Origin: Oncomelania hupensis
Lineage: Eukaryota > Mollusca > Gastropoda > Littorinimorpha > Pomatiopsidae
Reading direction: 5' to 3'
Assembly: GCA_036898135.1 (NCBI GenBank)
Contig: CM072511.1
Coordinates: 160,079,152 to 160,143,151, forward strand
Length of the DNA: 64,000 nt
Part shown: piece after piece, positions 1 through 13,400 of the stretch
Numbering within the stretch: position 1 is the first letter of the stretch
Layout of the letters: every line of letters begins with the position of its first letter
The notes under the pieces: generated by a model
Seen by the model: the letters and a program-made list of their open reading frames with translations, nothing else
Database searches by the model: none
Told to the model about the DNA's origin: nothing
Translations under genes and position numbers: made by a program

Positions 1-300
1 CTTGTCCATGAAGAGTTTTCAAGAAAAAAGGTAGGTCATTGATCTAGCGAAGAAGAAGATAGTATAGCAGAGTGAAGGACAGAGCAGGAATAGGAAAGAG
101 TAAATGAGGAAGACAGCGACAGTGGGAATTTAAAGCACTAAATTTCCATAAAGTGGGGATACTATTTATACTGAAAACCCCCGGCACTCCAACGGGGGTA
201 CTGTTGCCGCAGTGAATCTGTCTTGCCTATAAAGGAAAGACAGGTTTTCAACTGTGGCTTTCACTGTTCCCTTTATAGGTTTGAACAATCTACAGTGGAG
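1..300 (-). repeat. Interspersed family A, partial copy
   Basis: This stretch matches the copies at 10909-11505, 11915-12640 and 13855-14450. Shared landmarks are GAAGAGTTTTCAAGAAAAAA, the AAAGCACTAAATTTCC block and the CCCCCGGCACTCC block. It also has the hairpin CCTATAAAGG...CCTTTATAGG near 229-280. The CAAT-type tail that marks the other end lies outside the window. The strand is taken from that tail in other copies. Confidence 0.75.
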
Positions 301-2010
301 GTCCGTGTGTAACACAGATACAAGTGAAGCACTATTTTAAAGAGTCATCACAGCTAGTGGATTCCTGTGGCAACATTCTGCTGGCACAGTGAACTCCTGT
401 CAAAACATTCCGCTTACACACCACTCACCAAGGCTTCCAACCCTGTCACCTCCACTTGTGTTACCGTTAAACAATCACACCACGGGCCTAAACCACTCAT
501 CTCCAATGCTACTACAACGTTGGAAAAAAAATATGGCAGCCAGATATAAAAGTGAGGAACTGTACACACCACACTTCCACTCCCTTGCTCTCTCTACTAC
601 GGCAATAGTCTATTGTGTTGAAATGCCTTAGCTTCCAGCTCCATCCATGGTTATATTTAGATCACACTTACACCGCAGTTACAAGTCACACAACGATAAA
701 CATGTCAAAACATTTGTCATAACCTAACAACAACCACAAGACTGTAGTAGTCAAACCCAAAGCCATTTGTATAGTGCACAATTTCAAGTCGGGTCAGACA
801 AGCTCAGCACACGACAAAAGTGATCAGCTACAAAACTAAAAATAACACTTCCAACAAAAATAAAACATATATCTTATCCTGCGATGGTGACTTTGTTGAT
901 CAAAATTTCAAAACGAAAAATGTTCCCTCAAAACAAGGTAACTGCTGAACATAGCATGCATGCGCAGACCTACGCTAAGTCGCATGCAAACATGGCAAGC
1001 CTACCAACGGCAAATGAAAGCGATGCGGAAAGCTTGTAAACATAGCACAGGCATCCGTCTCAAGGAGCTCGTTGCTTAGGTTCAGGGTGAAACCTAAATA
1101 CAGATTTGCTGCAAATTTGCGTACAGTATCATAATACCATGAAACACTGAAGTCTCCAACATATTCAGTGAACTCCCTCACGGCTGTTAGCCTGCACTTG
1201 TACTTCAACTTTCATCTTTAGGGGAGTGGGGAATGGGGCGAGGAGGAATGTGTGTGTGCATGTGTGTGTTCAAAACCAAAGTCACAATACTGAAAGTTTC
1301 ACCAGTAAGCACAAGGCGAGTGGCACAGTGAATAAATACCCAAATGCAATAAACCACCGACATGGCATAAAAGTCAGGAAAAACTAGTTCATACTCATAG
1401 TAATCAATACTCCCTTGCAACATCAAGAATGACTGGTGCCTTTTTTTTAGTAACATGTCATCCTCTCAAAGTAAAACTGAACCTTTTCATCACAACACAC
1501 TGGATCCGTCAAAAAAACTACTGAATTAGCTTTCCCAAATGCAGTGCCACGTCACAAATGCTGCGTTTGATTTCAAACGGTTTTATAATATATCTTTCAG
1601 CAGACATATAAGGGAAGTGGAGTCTAAAACATTGAGGCAAAAAGACACACACATTAAAACAAACTGACAAAGCAGTTTAAACTTGACACAAAAATCTGAG
1701 TATCGTAGCTCAGATGAAGGGGAGAACCTTACAGCAAGAACGTCAAAATCCAACAAGCCTAATATAGTTATGGCAACATCAACAACCAACGTTATCACAA
1801 TAAATATCATAATAATCAAAGGTTTCTTCCATATTAGGATACAGGCCAACCTTTAGATATGGTTTCATGAAATCCAATATCTGAACAACTCGCGCGCACC
1901 TTTAAGCTGGGTCGCATTTTGACAGAAACTAAGGAATGACTTGGCTTAGGATCTAAAACCCAAACCAAACAAAACAAACAATCAAAGTAGTTTACAATGA
2001 TTGAACACAC
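301..2010. other. No gene seen (downstream flank of the DUF885 gene)
   Basis: AT-rich sequence with only short, uncharacteristic open frames on either strand. I recognise no domain, RNA gene or structured repeat here apart from a short GT-rich stretch near 1245-1270. Confidence 0.5.
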
Positions 2011-2011
2011 A

Positions 2012-2770
2012 TTAAACTAGAAGGTTAAAGCCCATATGACTCACATGCTCCTTATGGAACTCACAATATTTAACATGAAAATGAGTGCCCAGAAAAAACA
2101 ATGGTGGCATTAAAATGCAAAGTAATGCTGACTTTGATCTTTCTATGCTCTTGACCTTCAGATAACATTGAACTTTGGCTCTAAATACACTCATGTACTA
2201 TCAAATAAAGAACAACAAAAGTTGTATTACGCCCCCCAAAAAAAGGTGATCTTGGGATACTTTGACCTTCAGTGACCTTGACCTTCATGTGACCTCTCAC
2301 GTTCATGTATTATCAAATAACCCAATGCAAGTTGTATACTATGGGTTCAATATTCCGCCATTCCACTGCACGATTACCTGTTTTTTAAAATGTTTTGCAA
2401 GGCATAAAATTATCTTGATCTTCAAGATCAACGCAAAAACGGAACATATATCAAAGATCAATCTATCATCTCTAAATACAACAAGTTTGGAGGATTTTTT
2501 ACATCTCTCCTAATGTAGGGTCAAGATCACTTCAAAGTACCTATAATAATACAAACTGACTTTGGACAGCTCCAGTGACTCGCATGCAGAGGTTGACCAA
2601 ACTTGCATAGTATGTGTATCTCATTGATATATCACAGAATCATAAGTTCAATATTAATAACCTAAAAAAAAGGGGGGAGGGGGGGGGAGGGGAGGAGTGA
2701 GGGGTGGGGAGTACATAAGACTCACATTGCTATGCATGCCAGTCAAAAAATCAACCATAACACACATCAA
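2012..2770 (+). repeat. Interspersed family C, copy 1
   Basis: It opens with an AGAAGG-TTAAAGCCCATATGAC block and runs through several TGACCTT / TTGACCTTCA sites and a CTTCAAGATCAACGC block. It then has a poly-G tract at 2669-2715 and closes with ACTCACATTGCTATGCATGC. Other copies in this window share the same order of landmarks. No coding capacity is evident. Type unknown (old MITE or non-autonomous element). Confidence 0.7.
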
Positions 2771-3764
2771 AAAACAACCATTGGTGTAAGTCGTCTTAGT
2801 GTGGGCGTCAACACTTTATTCTCACCGTTTAGCGATGCAACAGTAGTACCCACCATGGAATACCATATCTCATTGCTGCAAAAATGTGATAACTGCATTT
2901 ATATTTTCTTTTAGCTTTTTGACATCTAAAACTGTCCGCATATCTCCTTCTCCACCCCTATTTTCCCCTGGTTTCAGGTTCTGTCAAGCTGTTTCCAATT
3001 TGCTGCAGCGTATATTCAACAGTTCAATTGGGTCAAAATTCAACTTCCTACTAGTGCTGCCCAAATCTTTCAAAAAATATATAAAATTTAAATAAAGACA
3101 ATGGGAAATGAAAAATGACAGCTTTGGTTTGAGATTCGGATATTGAAGACCTACACTACAAAGAAACAAAGACAAACCGTGCTAAAATTATTCAGACATG
3201 GAAAAAAATATCAAAAACGCGTGCACAACCTACAGCAAATCCACACAAACAGCACGGATGTTACAACAAAAACACACATTTCAGATCTCAACGATCAAAA
3301 ATATTTTGAGACAGCAATGTCTCAAAACTCTTCCCAGAACATCATTCCTGACTACCGATAGCCCAAACGCTGGAAACGGCCATTGGCCCAGGACATGCCA
3401 AAATCTACACGCTCCACAACCCAAATCAGTGGAGACTTTTTTTCCTTCCCCTCCTCCCACTTGTAGTTGAGTTCTGTCCAAACACTGAAGGAAAGGAATG
3501 GATGGGGGTAGGGAGAGGGACCAAAATACAAATGATTTTCACTGTAAAATAATAATAATATGCCTCAACACCACTTGGGTGCCTATTTTTGGGTTTGGAA
3601 TACGAATGCTACTTTCATTTTTCGATACTAACGCAAGTACTGCCAAAAAGAAGAGGGGTATCTTTGCCGTCATGCCAATCAACCTCAATCTTGCATCTAA
3701 GCTACTGTCAATGCTCATTCCACAGGGCGATGAAACCTTTCCCTGCCCTCGTTAAACAGCTAGT
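2771..3764. other. No gene seen
   Basis: Intergenic or distal 3' flank of the minus-strand gene. Only short, low-complexity open frames; nothing recognisable. Confidence 0.45.
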
Positions 3765-3770
3765 TTTATT
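3765..3770 (-). promoter_or_regulatory. Candidate poly(A) signal of the DUF885 gene
   Basis: AATAAA on the minus strand (plus strand TTTATT), about 520 nt beyond the stop codon at 4287. It is the first canonical hexamer I see downstream. Position only; no transcript evidence. Confidence 0.35.
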
Positions 3771-4286
3771 TCTCTATGATAATCAGTCTCGGGAAGAATG
3801 TTCCAGGAAGCTTCCAATACATATAATATATATAAAAGGAAGCAAAATGTACAAGTACATAGCCCCCAACAAAATCAACAAAGGTCTTGAGAACAACAGC
3901 AAAATTGGCAAGAGACAAAAGTTGTATATCAGCTCGCACAATCTATCACAACATTACACCATATCAGGCTCAATGTACTTTCTATTGCCCTCCCTCCCAC
4001 CCACACCTCCCTCTATTCCACCACTTTCATCAGTGTCCTACACACCCACACCCACCCTCCCTTCAACACAAATCATTATCTCCCCTCTCTACTCTCAAAC
4101 CCTTTTCGCTATTTTGTACCCTTTCCTGTCACTGCAGCCTAATATGCAGACAAGCCAAATGAATCATCCAGACAAAAGGAACTGTCACACAGACACAGAG
4201 ATGTGGCCATTTCTTTCCTTCCTTTTTTTTTTCCCCTCGGCACTTATCTATCCCACGTGTCCACAACTCCTTGGTTTCCAGCCAAA

Positions 4287-4438
4287 TTATTTGTCGCCGC
4301 TGTCCTTCTCCGACTTCTCGCCCTCCGTCTCTTTCTGCTCCTCCAGCCAGTTGTCCACTAGACGCTCCAGCAGGTTGAGAGGCATGCCCCCGCTCTCAAG
4401 GATGACGCTGTGGAAGTCGGGTAGGTCAAACTTGTCTC
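4287..4438 (-). CDS. DUF885 gene exon 13 (last)
   Basis: Acceptor TTTTACAG precedes the exon, whose first two bases complete a Gly codon from exon 12. It encodes GDKFDLPDFHSVILESGG..., the usual C-terminal block of the family (F-H-x-V-L-x-x-G-x-x-P). It ends with a charged tail ...EGEKSEKDSGDK and TAA at 4289-4287. Confidence 0.9.
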
Positions 4439-7400
4439 CTGTAAAATACCAACAGACGCCAGACATCAGAAGCCTGAGGCGCGCGGATGGTGCGGCCCTC
4501 AACAAACGGTCCTAGACTTAGCAGCGGCTCACTACATTTCGGTCCAACCGCAACAGGATTCTCTCCCCCCCCCCATCCAAATGCCGCTCAATACTGGTTA
4601 TGATTCTTCACCCCTGTTTACACCCCACAGCTATTTTAGGGTGGAGCTTTGGTAGGATCACCTTGCTCAGGTTCAAAGGTTGCTTATTGCCTTTTAAAGG
4701 CAGCAACAGATATCGCCCAAATTTAAAATGTGTTGAAAGAGGAGGAGGTTTTGTCCCAGGTTTTGGCCTGGACATCTTGCACGCAGCACAGTACAGGCAA
4801 TCAAGGACTGAAGCATCAACTGTTTACCAAGCGACATCACCAGTACTTCAAGACAATATCCGTAATGCTACTCGGTAAGATGGCAATTGTTCACTGCACT
4901 GCACAACAAAGCACGAACATTTTTCCTTACATTTTAAAGCAAAATGCTGGGTTCCCTCAAATGTGGGGTGAGTCCCTCCGTCCATGGCCTGTTTGGCTTT
5001 TAGCTCCAACCATGGAAGAAGAAAACGCCCACCCTAATAAAATAATGCTCTTTGAAAGTGGCATTGAAGACCAAAATATGGAGACAGCTTGAAAAAGCTA
5101 TCCCCTTATCCCTTCCATAACCCATCCACCGTGTTCCTATCAACTTACCCAGTGCCTCCGCTGCCTTCTGCCTCAGCTCCTTAATCTTGATCTCTCCGAT
5201 CTTGTAAGCCGTGGCTTGTCCAGGCCAGGTCAGGTATCGATCAATCTCTGTGGCGATGATTTCTCTGGACTCTGCAGTGTTGTCCAACATGTACTGAATA
5301 GCCTGCTCCTTCTCCCAGCTAAAAACAAACAACAGACACATGTACCTGTCAAAGATGGTGTTCTAAACATTCACGTGCACGATATAATCCTTAACGAAAC
5401 TAAGTGATAAAATGTTAGTTTGTATATTCATTCTTTCTATACACACACAAACATTGACAACAATGACTTTTCAGAAAATACAATAAGTATTATTTTAAAG
5501 GTTATAGTTCTGTATAATCAAAATGAAATGTTATTTTTATCTGATTATTACACACTGGTCAGGCGTTTATCGTCGAAATGAAATTGTTAGTTGAATAGAA
5601 AATTACTGGAAACAATGTCTTCACATTCTTGTAGAGCAGGTTAATTAAAAGCAGCATACGTGGGTCAGAAAAATCAGTTAATAATGTTAGGCGCAAACAG
5701 ATTCCTTCTTTCAAGGGTTGCCAGTAACCTTTAGCACAAGTAAAAGGATGTTTAGTAGAACAGCTCAATCCGTCGGCACATAGTGCTTCTGCTCCCGGAT
5801 GGATCTGGCGCCGAACAACAACCTACATATATATTGCGTGCCGGGGTCACAGATAAAACCGTCCTCGCACAGTCCGTCTGTTCTCTCGCAACGCTGCCGT
5901 GCTTTGTAATAACACTTTTGGTTGCTAGGGTTGCATGTGAGTTCGGGACGGCAGGTCCTGGAGTCCGGGTGCTGAACGACTGTTTGGTGTCCAATTTACA
6001 TAGATTGGTGGAGTTTGGGAAACCGGCGTCGCACACCCTGCCGATGTCAAAACACTTTTGTCCCTTCTGGCAGGGTGAAGTAGAAGTCCACCAACATTGT
6101 ATTTTGCGAACTACAATAAAACAATTGACGGTAGGACAAACAGACACACAACTCAGTCACTGCCAACAACGAACTAAAAAAAAAAATCTAAACTTTTCGT
6201 CACGCATGACGAAACTTAAAACCTTGACGTCAAAATTATACTAAACTACAAGTACAGGCATTAGAAATGACAATTATAACTTCTTAATTTGAAATCGTCA
6301 CTTTGTGACAGTACCACCACGTCCAAAGCGCAGTCACGCCAGACATCCTGCTACAGTATAATACAGTACCACTACCATGTACAACTGACAGTTGTGCTTT
6401 TCATTGTCGTTTTTGTGTGTGGTTTTTTTTTTTGGGGGGGGAGGGGGCGGCATTTGTGCACTGGAATCTCTGAAGTAAAACGCGTAGATGAATAAAAGTC
6501 AGATTAGGAAGTACAGAAACGTATAGATGAATACAGATCAGAATGGGAAGTATAGAAAAGTATAAATAAATAAAGGCAGAGTATAGAAAAGTATAGATAA
6601 ATACCGGTCAGAATGGGAAGTATAGAAAAGTATTTATCTATAATTTCCTGTACTTCACATTCTCACCTGTATTTATCTGTAATCCTCTTCTTTCCAGCTC
6701 CCTGGAGAGACATCTCCTGGCCTGGCCTTGGTGGTGTAAAAACAAAAGGTTTTTCTCCCTATTTTGCCCACCACAAGACGTGGCCATTTTCCTGTTTAAT
6801 CCTGTTTATACTTTTGAATCATTCACTCGTTTTTCATCACTTTTGGAGGTGTTCGCTCGCGTTCTGTCTTCTTCCACAGTCGCATGCCATTTGGTAGCCA
6901 CCATCTTCGCCACTAGTAGGCCTACTCTGGAAGTTTGGAATTGCACATGCGCATCAATTCTGGAATTAGCTTAGGATTAACTTCTACAGAGGTGGGTAAC
7001 CACACCTTGACAAACCAGGAGGGAAATATGCTGTCTGTGCTCTGACCGACAGGCAAAATCAGCAACTTTTTTTCTGGGAAGGAAATTTGTTGACCAGAAT
7101 ATGCAAATAGAATCAGTATTTTCAGAACGTTCTGTTTATTTGATTGATTTTCCGTAATAAATATGGCTGTAACGTATTGGTAGGCATGCCTGAGGATAGA
7201 AAAGTAGAAATAAGGTCAGAATGGGAAGTATAGAAAGTATACTTGAATACAAGTCAGAATAGGGAGTATAGAGAAGTAGTAATACAGGTCAAAATGGGAA
7301 GGACATACAAGTTTAGATTAATACAGGTCAAAATGGGAAGTATAGAAAAATGGTAGTTGAATACAGGTGAGAATGTGAAGTACAGGAAATTATAGATAAA

Positions 7401-10400
7401 TACAGGTGAGAATGTGAAGTACAGGAAATTATAAATAAATACAGGTGAGAATGTGAAGTACAGGAAATTATAGATAAATACAGGTGAGAATGTGAAGTAC
7501 AGGAAATTATAGATAAATACAGGTGAGAATGTGAAGTACAGGAAATTATAGATAAATACAGGTGAGAATGTGAAGTACAGGAAATTATAGATAAATACAG
7601 TCAGAATGTGAAGTACAGGAAATTATAGATAAATACAGGTCAGAATGTGAAGTACAGGAAATTATAAATAAATACAGGTGAGAATGTGAAGTACAGGAAA
7701 TTATAGATAAATACAGGTGAGAATGGGAAGTACAGGAAATTATAGATAAATACAGGTGAGAATGGGAAGTACAGAAAACTCAGTCTAGCCCTACAACTCA
7801 CTTGAAGAAATTGAGTCCCGTGTCCACCACCAGACGACACGCTCGGAAGATTTCCTCCGAGTATCGGCCCATCAGCATGTAGTCGTCAGTGTACAAGCCC
7901 ATCTCCTCACCAAGGTATTCGGCATACAGGCCCCAGCCCTGAAAGGCAGCACCAACCTTTTACAACAATGAAACTAAATTTTTCTGTGGGACAAAATATG
8001 GGAATCATCATCACAAAGCTGAACCTGAGCAAAAGGTCTTAACACTGATGTCCTAGGCAACTAAAAGGTTATTAACCAAAAATACCTTCACCGATGATTC
8101 GCACACTGTGCATGTTTTTAAGAGGGAAAATGTGCATCAAACGCTGGACAGCAGCCAGAATCAACACTCACAAATCAAAACTCAAGTGGACCCTACACTC
8201 TAAACACCATGCCATGTGCCAAGTACACTCACTGTCACATAAAAACATAAACACCCTTCATACTTTGGCCCTTTTATCTTTTGCACCTATGTCTTTTAAC
8301 CTTTTGCACTCTGGTCCTTTAACCTTTCGCACTCAGGTCCTTTAACCTTTCACACTCTGGCCTTTTAACCCTTTTGCACTCTGGCCCTTTAACCTTTTGC
8401 AATCTGGCCCTTTACCCTTTTGCAAGCTTTTTTTCTACAGTTCTTCCCCCTGTTCCTGCGTTATTTTTAAGGGCGTCAATCTACACACTACCCTATCTAT
8501 TTAAAAAGCTCATAACCTGTTTGCTTGTTGATGTATCATCAGGATTTGTTACAATGGAAATAAAGAAATGAATGTATAATGTGATGAAACCATGTATAAG
8601 ACTGTAAAAAAAAGTGTTTATACCTTAAAAAAAAACAACAACAAAAAAACGACGCACAATGGACACAATGCAACAGACTCACTGCACTCAATTATTTACA
8701 CTACAGTCTATTGTTACTTCAGTGACAAAGAACTCTTAACACTACATCAGTGATGAATAACTGAAACAACTGTGCCTCTGAAATGTTACCAATATGATTT
8801 GGTTTAATAAATTTTCCACAGCAATCAGCCACTGCTAATAGTAACCATCCGGTACTTATATGATATGTTCACCTCTTGAAACGCTCAATACACCACTTAT
8901 ATCAGCAACTTCACGTCCTTCATCATCAGATACACCCTTCCTAGCTGTTGCTTGGTGTAAATAAAAGCTGTGACACAACTCATTACCAGAGTCTGAATCC
9001 ATGAAAAGTTCATGAAAGAGGGCTTCATCGTCAAACATTTTGAGACCGAACAGACTTGAAAATCAAAGATCAACTTTTAAAAAAAAATCACCACCTCTTT
9101 CTATCAAAAATACACCAGTAGCAATAACTCCAGAAGTAACATTGTCTCATTTTTGATATTGAGAGCGATTTCCAGCGGTAACACAGCAACAGTGTTTGTG
9201 TACTGTGGCTCTAAGTAAGAACACCAAGCGCTGGTGCCATGTCAACTACAGTAGCTGCCAACCTTGTGTGTGGCGCCTGCAGGGTGCTAAAGGTTAAATA
9301 CTGAAAAGATTAAAAGGTCCACAGACCTCGATGTAGGCAGTATGGATGGGGAAGGTGGCAGGCATCCTGTAGTAGTGATCGTCTTCAACGTAGGCCCGGT
9401 ACTTGGGGATGTCCGATGTCATGGAGTAGATGCTCTGCAGATGGTGACCAGGAATGGTCTCGTGAAGAACCAGAGCCATAATCCCAATGGTGGCACTGTA
9501 GAGCAGCAAACAAAAATGGCAAAGTTCACATTTCTCTTCAGAGAGACATTTAGATTTTGAATTTTTTTTGTTTCGTTTTTTTACACTTTGTCCCTTTTTA
9601 TTGGCAAATTCTGGGCCTCCTCCCTGGGGAAGGCATAGTCGCAGCCTATGGCCCGCCAAAACCCAGGCTACCTAGTAATGGTTTGTTTTGTTTTTTTTTA
9701 AATTTTGCTGTGGGAGCAAGCAGGAGTACCCGGAGAAATCCCCCCAAGACGTTGCCCGAGTGGAAGGTAAATAATATTTGGAGAAACATAACGCCCAGAG
9801 GCAGGATCAATCTCATACCTGTCAGGCGCCACTGGTTTGTAGCCTGTGGGCAAGGCAAGTTAGACCCTCCCTAAACAACGCAGGCTTAACACCACAGCCA
9901 AAACATGTGTATGGACAATTACAGAACACAGCAACACTTTCTGTTGAAATAAAACAACACACACAAAAAAGGTAAAGGTGTTCCCGGAACCTTTGAGGCG
10001 TTGGGGAGGGAGGTGCATAGGGGAACTCCCCTTTTCTGTGGGCCATCGTAACCCTTTCCGGTGGTGTGCAAAACAGGGTGGATCATTTTCAAAAACGTGG
10101 GCCATCTTAACCCTTTCCGGTGGTGTGCAAAACAGGGTGGATCATTTTCAAAAACGTGGGCCATCTTAACCCTTTCCGGTGGTGTGCAAAACAGGATGGA
10201 TCATTTTCAAAAACGTGGGCCATCTTAACCCTTTCCGGTGGTGTGCAAAACAGGGTGGATCATTTTCAAAAACGTGGGCCATCGTAACCCTTTCCGGTGG
10301 TGTGCAAAACAGGGTGGATCATTTTCAAAAACGTGCGCTGCAAAGTTTTTAACATCAATAATCTTTGTGACAATGTTTCGAGGAACAGAGGAGATTATAC

Positions 10401-13400
10401 TAGCAGCCATTTCGGACAGTGATGATTCGGACAGTGTTTTTGAGGGATTCGATGAAGGCAATCATGTGCACATTGATCCAAGCAAGCAAAGCGACTGGGA
10501 TATTGATTCTGAAGCATTGGAGAGTGATTTGAGTGATAGTGATGTGGACATATTGACTTCTTGTCCATAATACTGTGCCACTGTGTTTACTTTTCTTCCG
10601 TTTTTGTAAGGTTTAAATTTTTTTTTAATGGAATTTATGTGCAAGACACAACCATTATCATGCATCCCTTAAAAGAAGAATTTAATAAAATTGGTATCAG
10701 TTCAATATTTGTTGTTTTAGATTTGTAAAAACAATTTTGTATGTGCATGGGTTGACGTTTTATGCGGAGTTGTCTCTCTTGAGCTGCATTTCTGTCATTA
10801 GGCAATGTGAGGGCGGTCTGCCTGAAAAAGGGTTAACCAGGCTGGTGCCCGTCTCCTCGCTTTTGCGTCGCTGCCTTACCTTCCCCACTTCTAAACAAGA
10901 TTAGTTAGATTGCTTACAGGGTCCAGCAGACTGCAAAGAGCCGAATCAGGACCACAAAATCAAGACCACAACTTCACTGAAAGAGGACTCACCCCTGATC
11001 CACATAAAAGATCTGTCAAAACAACCCTAGTGGTAACACTGAAGGCAGTCCACCAGCCGGTCACTTTACAATAAAGACCTCCCACGCAGGGGACGCTGAT
11101 ACTACACTCTAATTTATCGAACCCCCATTTACAAAAACAAAATAGAATACAAACATTATTATAAAATATCAACAAAACACATACATATAAAATGCCTACA
11201 TTACCAAATAATATCATAGGAAGCCCCAGTGACCACCTGGCAGAAAGTGTCCAATATTCCCAAGCAGATCCCACAGACCTCACACACAAATGAGTTTTGT
11301 TCCGGAAGAGTTTTCAAGAAAAAAGGTAGGTGACTGGTCTACCGAAGAAGAAGATAGTATAGGAGATTGATACAACAGAGTAGGAATGAGAAAGAACAAA
11401 GGACAAAGACATCGACAGTGGGAATTTAAAGCACTAAATTTCCAGAAAGTGGGGATACTATTTATACTGAAACCCCCGGCACCCCCACGGGGGTTCTAAA
11501 CGAGAGCCAGGTACCTATTCACAGCTGGGTGGAAAGAGGTGTGTTGTGCACTGGTAATACTAATCCTGTTCAACTTTGCTTAACTCATTCTATACTGGCG
11601 GGGGTTGCATCCCCTTTTATCGTTATAAGCTAACAGATTTGTACGAGTTAGTTAAAAAATATAGTTTAAAAACAAGAACTGTAGTAGAGACTTGAAAGTT
11701 TGTGTTCACAAAGAAATTAGAATGGACTAACCAATAGCAAAATTTGATAGAATTACCTTTGATATTTTCCTATTTATTTGAAAACAAATACACCCCCATC
11801 TCTCCCTCTAATGGTAGCGCATATCTACAGCGCTGGAATGACTCATCATCTTCATCACTTTCTTCTTCACCACTTTGTCCACTAATAACACTTTTAGCGT
11901 CCCATTCCCAGTTGATTGATTGATTGATTGTTGCTTTAGGTCCAGCGGACTCTTCCGAGCCAAATCAGGACCGGACAACCCCCGATCCACATAAAAGATC
12001 TGCCGAAACAACCCTAGTGGGAAAATTGAATGCCCTCCACCGGCCAGTCACTTTACAATAAAGACATCCCACGAAGGGGACGGCTGAGGCTTTACCCCAA
12101 CTACTTGAACCCCCGGTTACAAAAACAAAATAGAATACAAACATCATTATAAATTATCAACAAAACATATACATATAAAATGCCTATATTGCTAAATAAT
12201 AACATCATAGGAAGCCCTAGTGACCACCCGGCAGAAAGCGTCCAACACTCCCAAGCTGATCCAACAGACCTCATACACAAACAAGGAGTCTTGTCCAGGA
12301 AGAGTTTTCAAGAAAAAAGGTAGGTCATTGATCTAGCGAAGAAGAAGATAGTATTTAGCAGAGTGATAGGACAGAGCAGGAATGGGAAAGAGTAAATGAG
12401 GAAGACAGCGACAGTGGGAATTTAAAGCACTAAATTTCCAGAAAGTGGGGACACTATTTATACTGGAACCCCCGGCACTCCAACGGGGTGCCGCAGTGAA
12501 TCGGTCATGCCTATAAAGGAAAGACAGGTTTTCAACTGGGGCTTTCACTTTTTCCTTTATAGGTTAGAACAATCTACAGTGGCAAGATTGCTCATGACCC
12601 CAAGGGGTCCCATTCCCAGTGCCACCCACTCAAAATAAACATCGCATTGAAAAAACAATGGTGTATGCTGCTGACAATCCAGCTCACACTGCTGCTGATA
12701 AAGAGTCAAGACTGCATCCATAAGATATCCGACAATACAAGTAGGCTGCCTGTGTGTGCTGGCCTACTGTACTTCTTGCTCGCTTCAAGTCTTCAGTCAC
12801 TTGACCATTTTAACCGTCATAGCTATCATTGTTATGTCTATTATCTATTATTATCATTATTTTTACCTCTATCCTATTTGTATTATCATTTATTCATACA
12901 TTAATTTTAGGTCTTTGTGTGTGCACATGCATGTATTTATGCTCGAGTGCGCTTATGTGTGTGTAAACACGAGGACTGAATGGCAAGAGGATATGTAAAC
13001 TGCATAGTATTTTTTAAAATTTTTGTTTAGGCCCAATGTGCATGCGTAACCTGAGATTTTGTGTGTATTGCTCAGTGACTTCCAACTATATACTTGCCTG
13101 TCATTTTCTACAGTTCATCTTCATATCTTATTTTTATTGCATTTCGTTCAGTTTTAGTGTGCTTTTAAATGTGCTGCAGCCCTGGCCACCTGTATTCTTT
13201 GTGGGTTCACTTGGCGATAAAATATTTTTCATCCTTGTCTCCAAGATGCAGACCTTTTCCAAGGTGACTTACCATGTCACCTTACACCAAATAGTGCCAC
13301 TTCACCTCAAACACCAAATAGTACCACTTCACCTCAAACAAAAACTTTTCAACAAATCATCAAACACAAAAGAAAGGTTGCCAAACAGAGAAGATTTCTT

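Noticed and set aside
3589..4515. 308-codon plus-strand open frame
   Set aside because: It overlaps the last DUF885 exon on the other strand, is low in complexity (Pro/Ser/Leu-rich) and shows no domain. It is probably a chance frame.
10039..10333. Evenly spaced repeats resembling a CRISPR array
   Set aside because: Units are directly adjacent with no unique spacers, and this is a eukaryotic genome. It is a minisatellite. The same holds for 7195-7795 and 50233-50471.
9860..10461. Overlapping minus-strand frames of about 80 codons
   Set aside because: Products of the 59-bp array (frames repeat every 59 bp with shifts). Not proteins.
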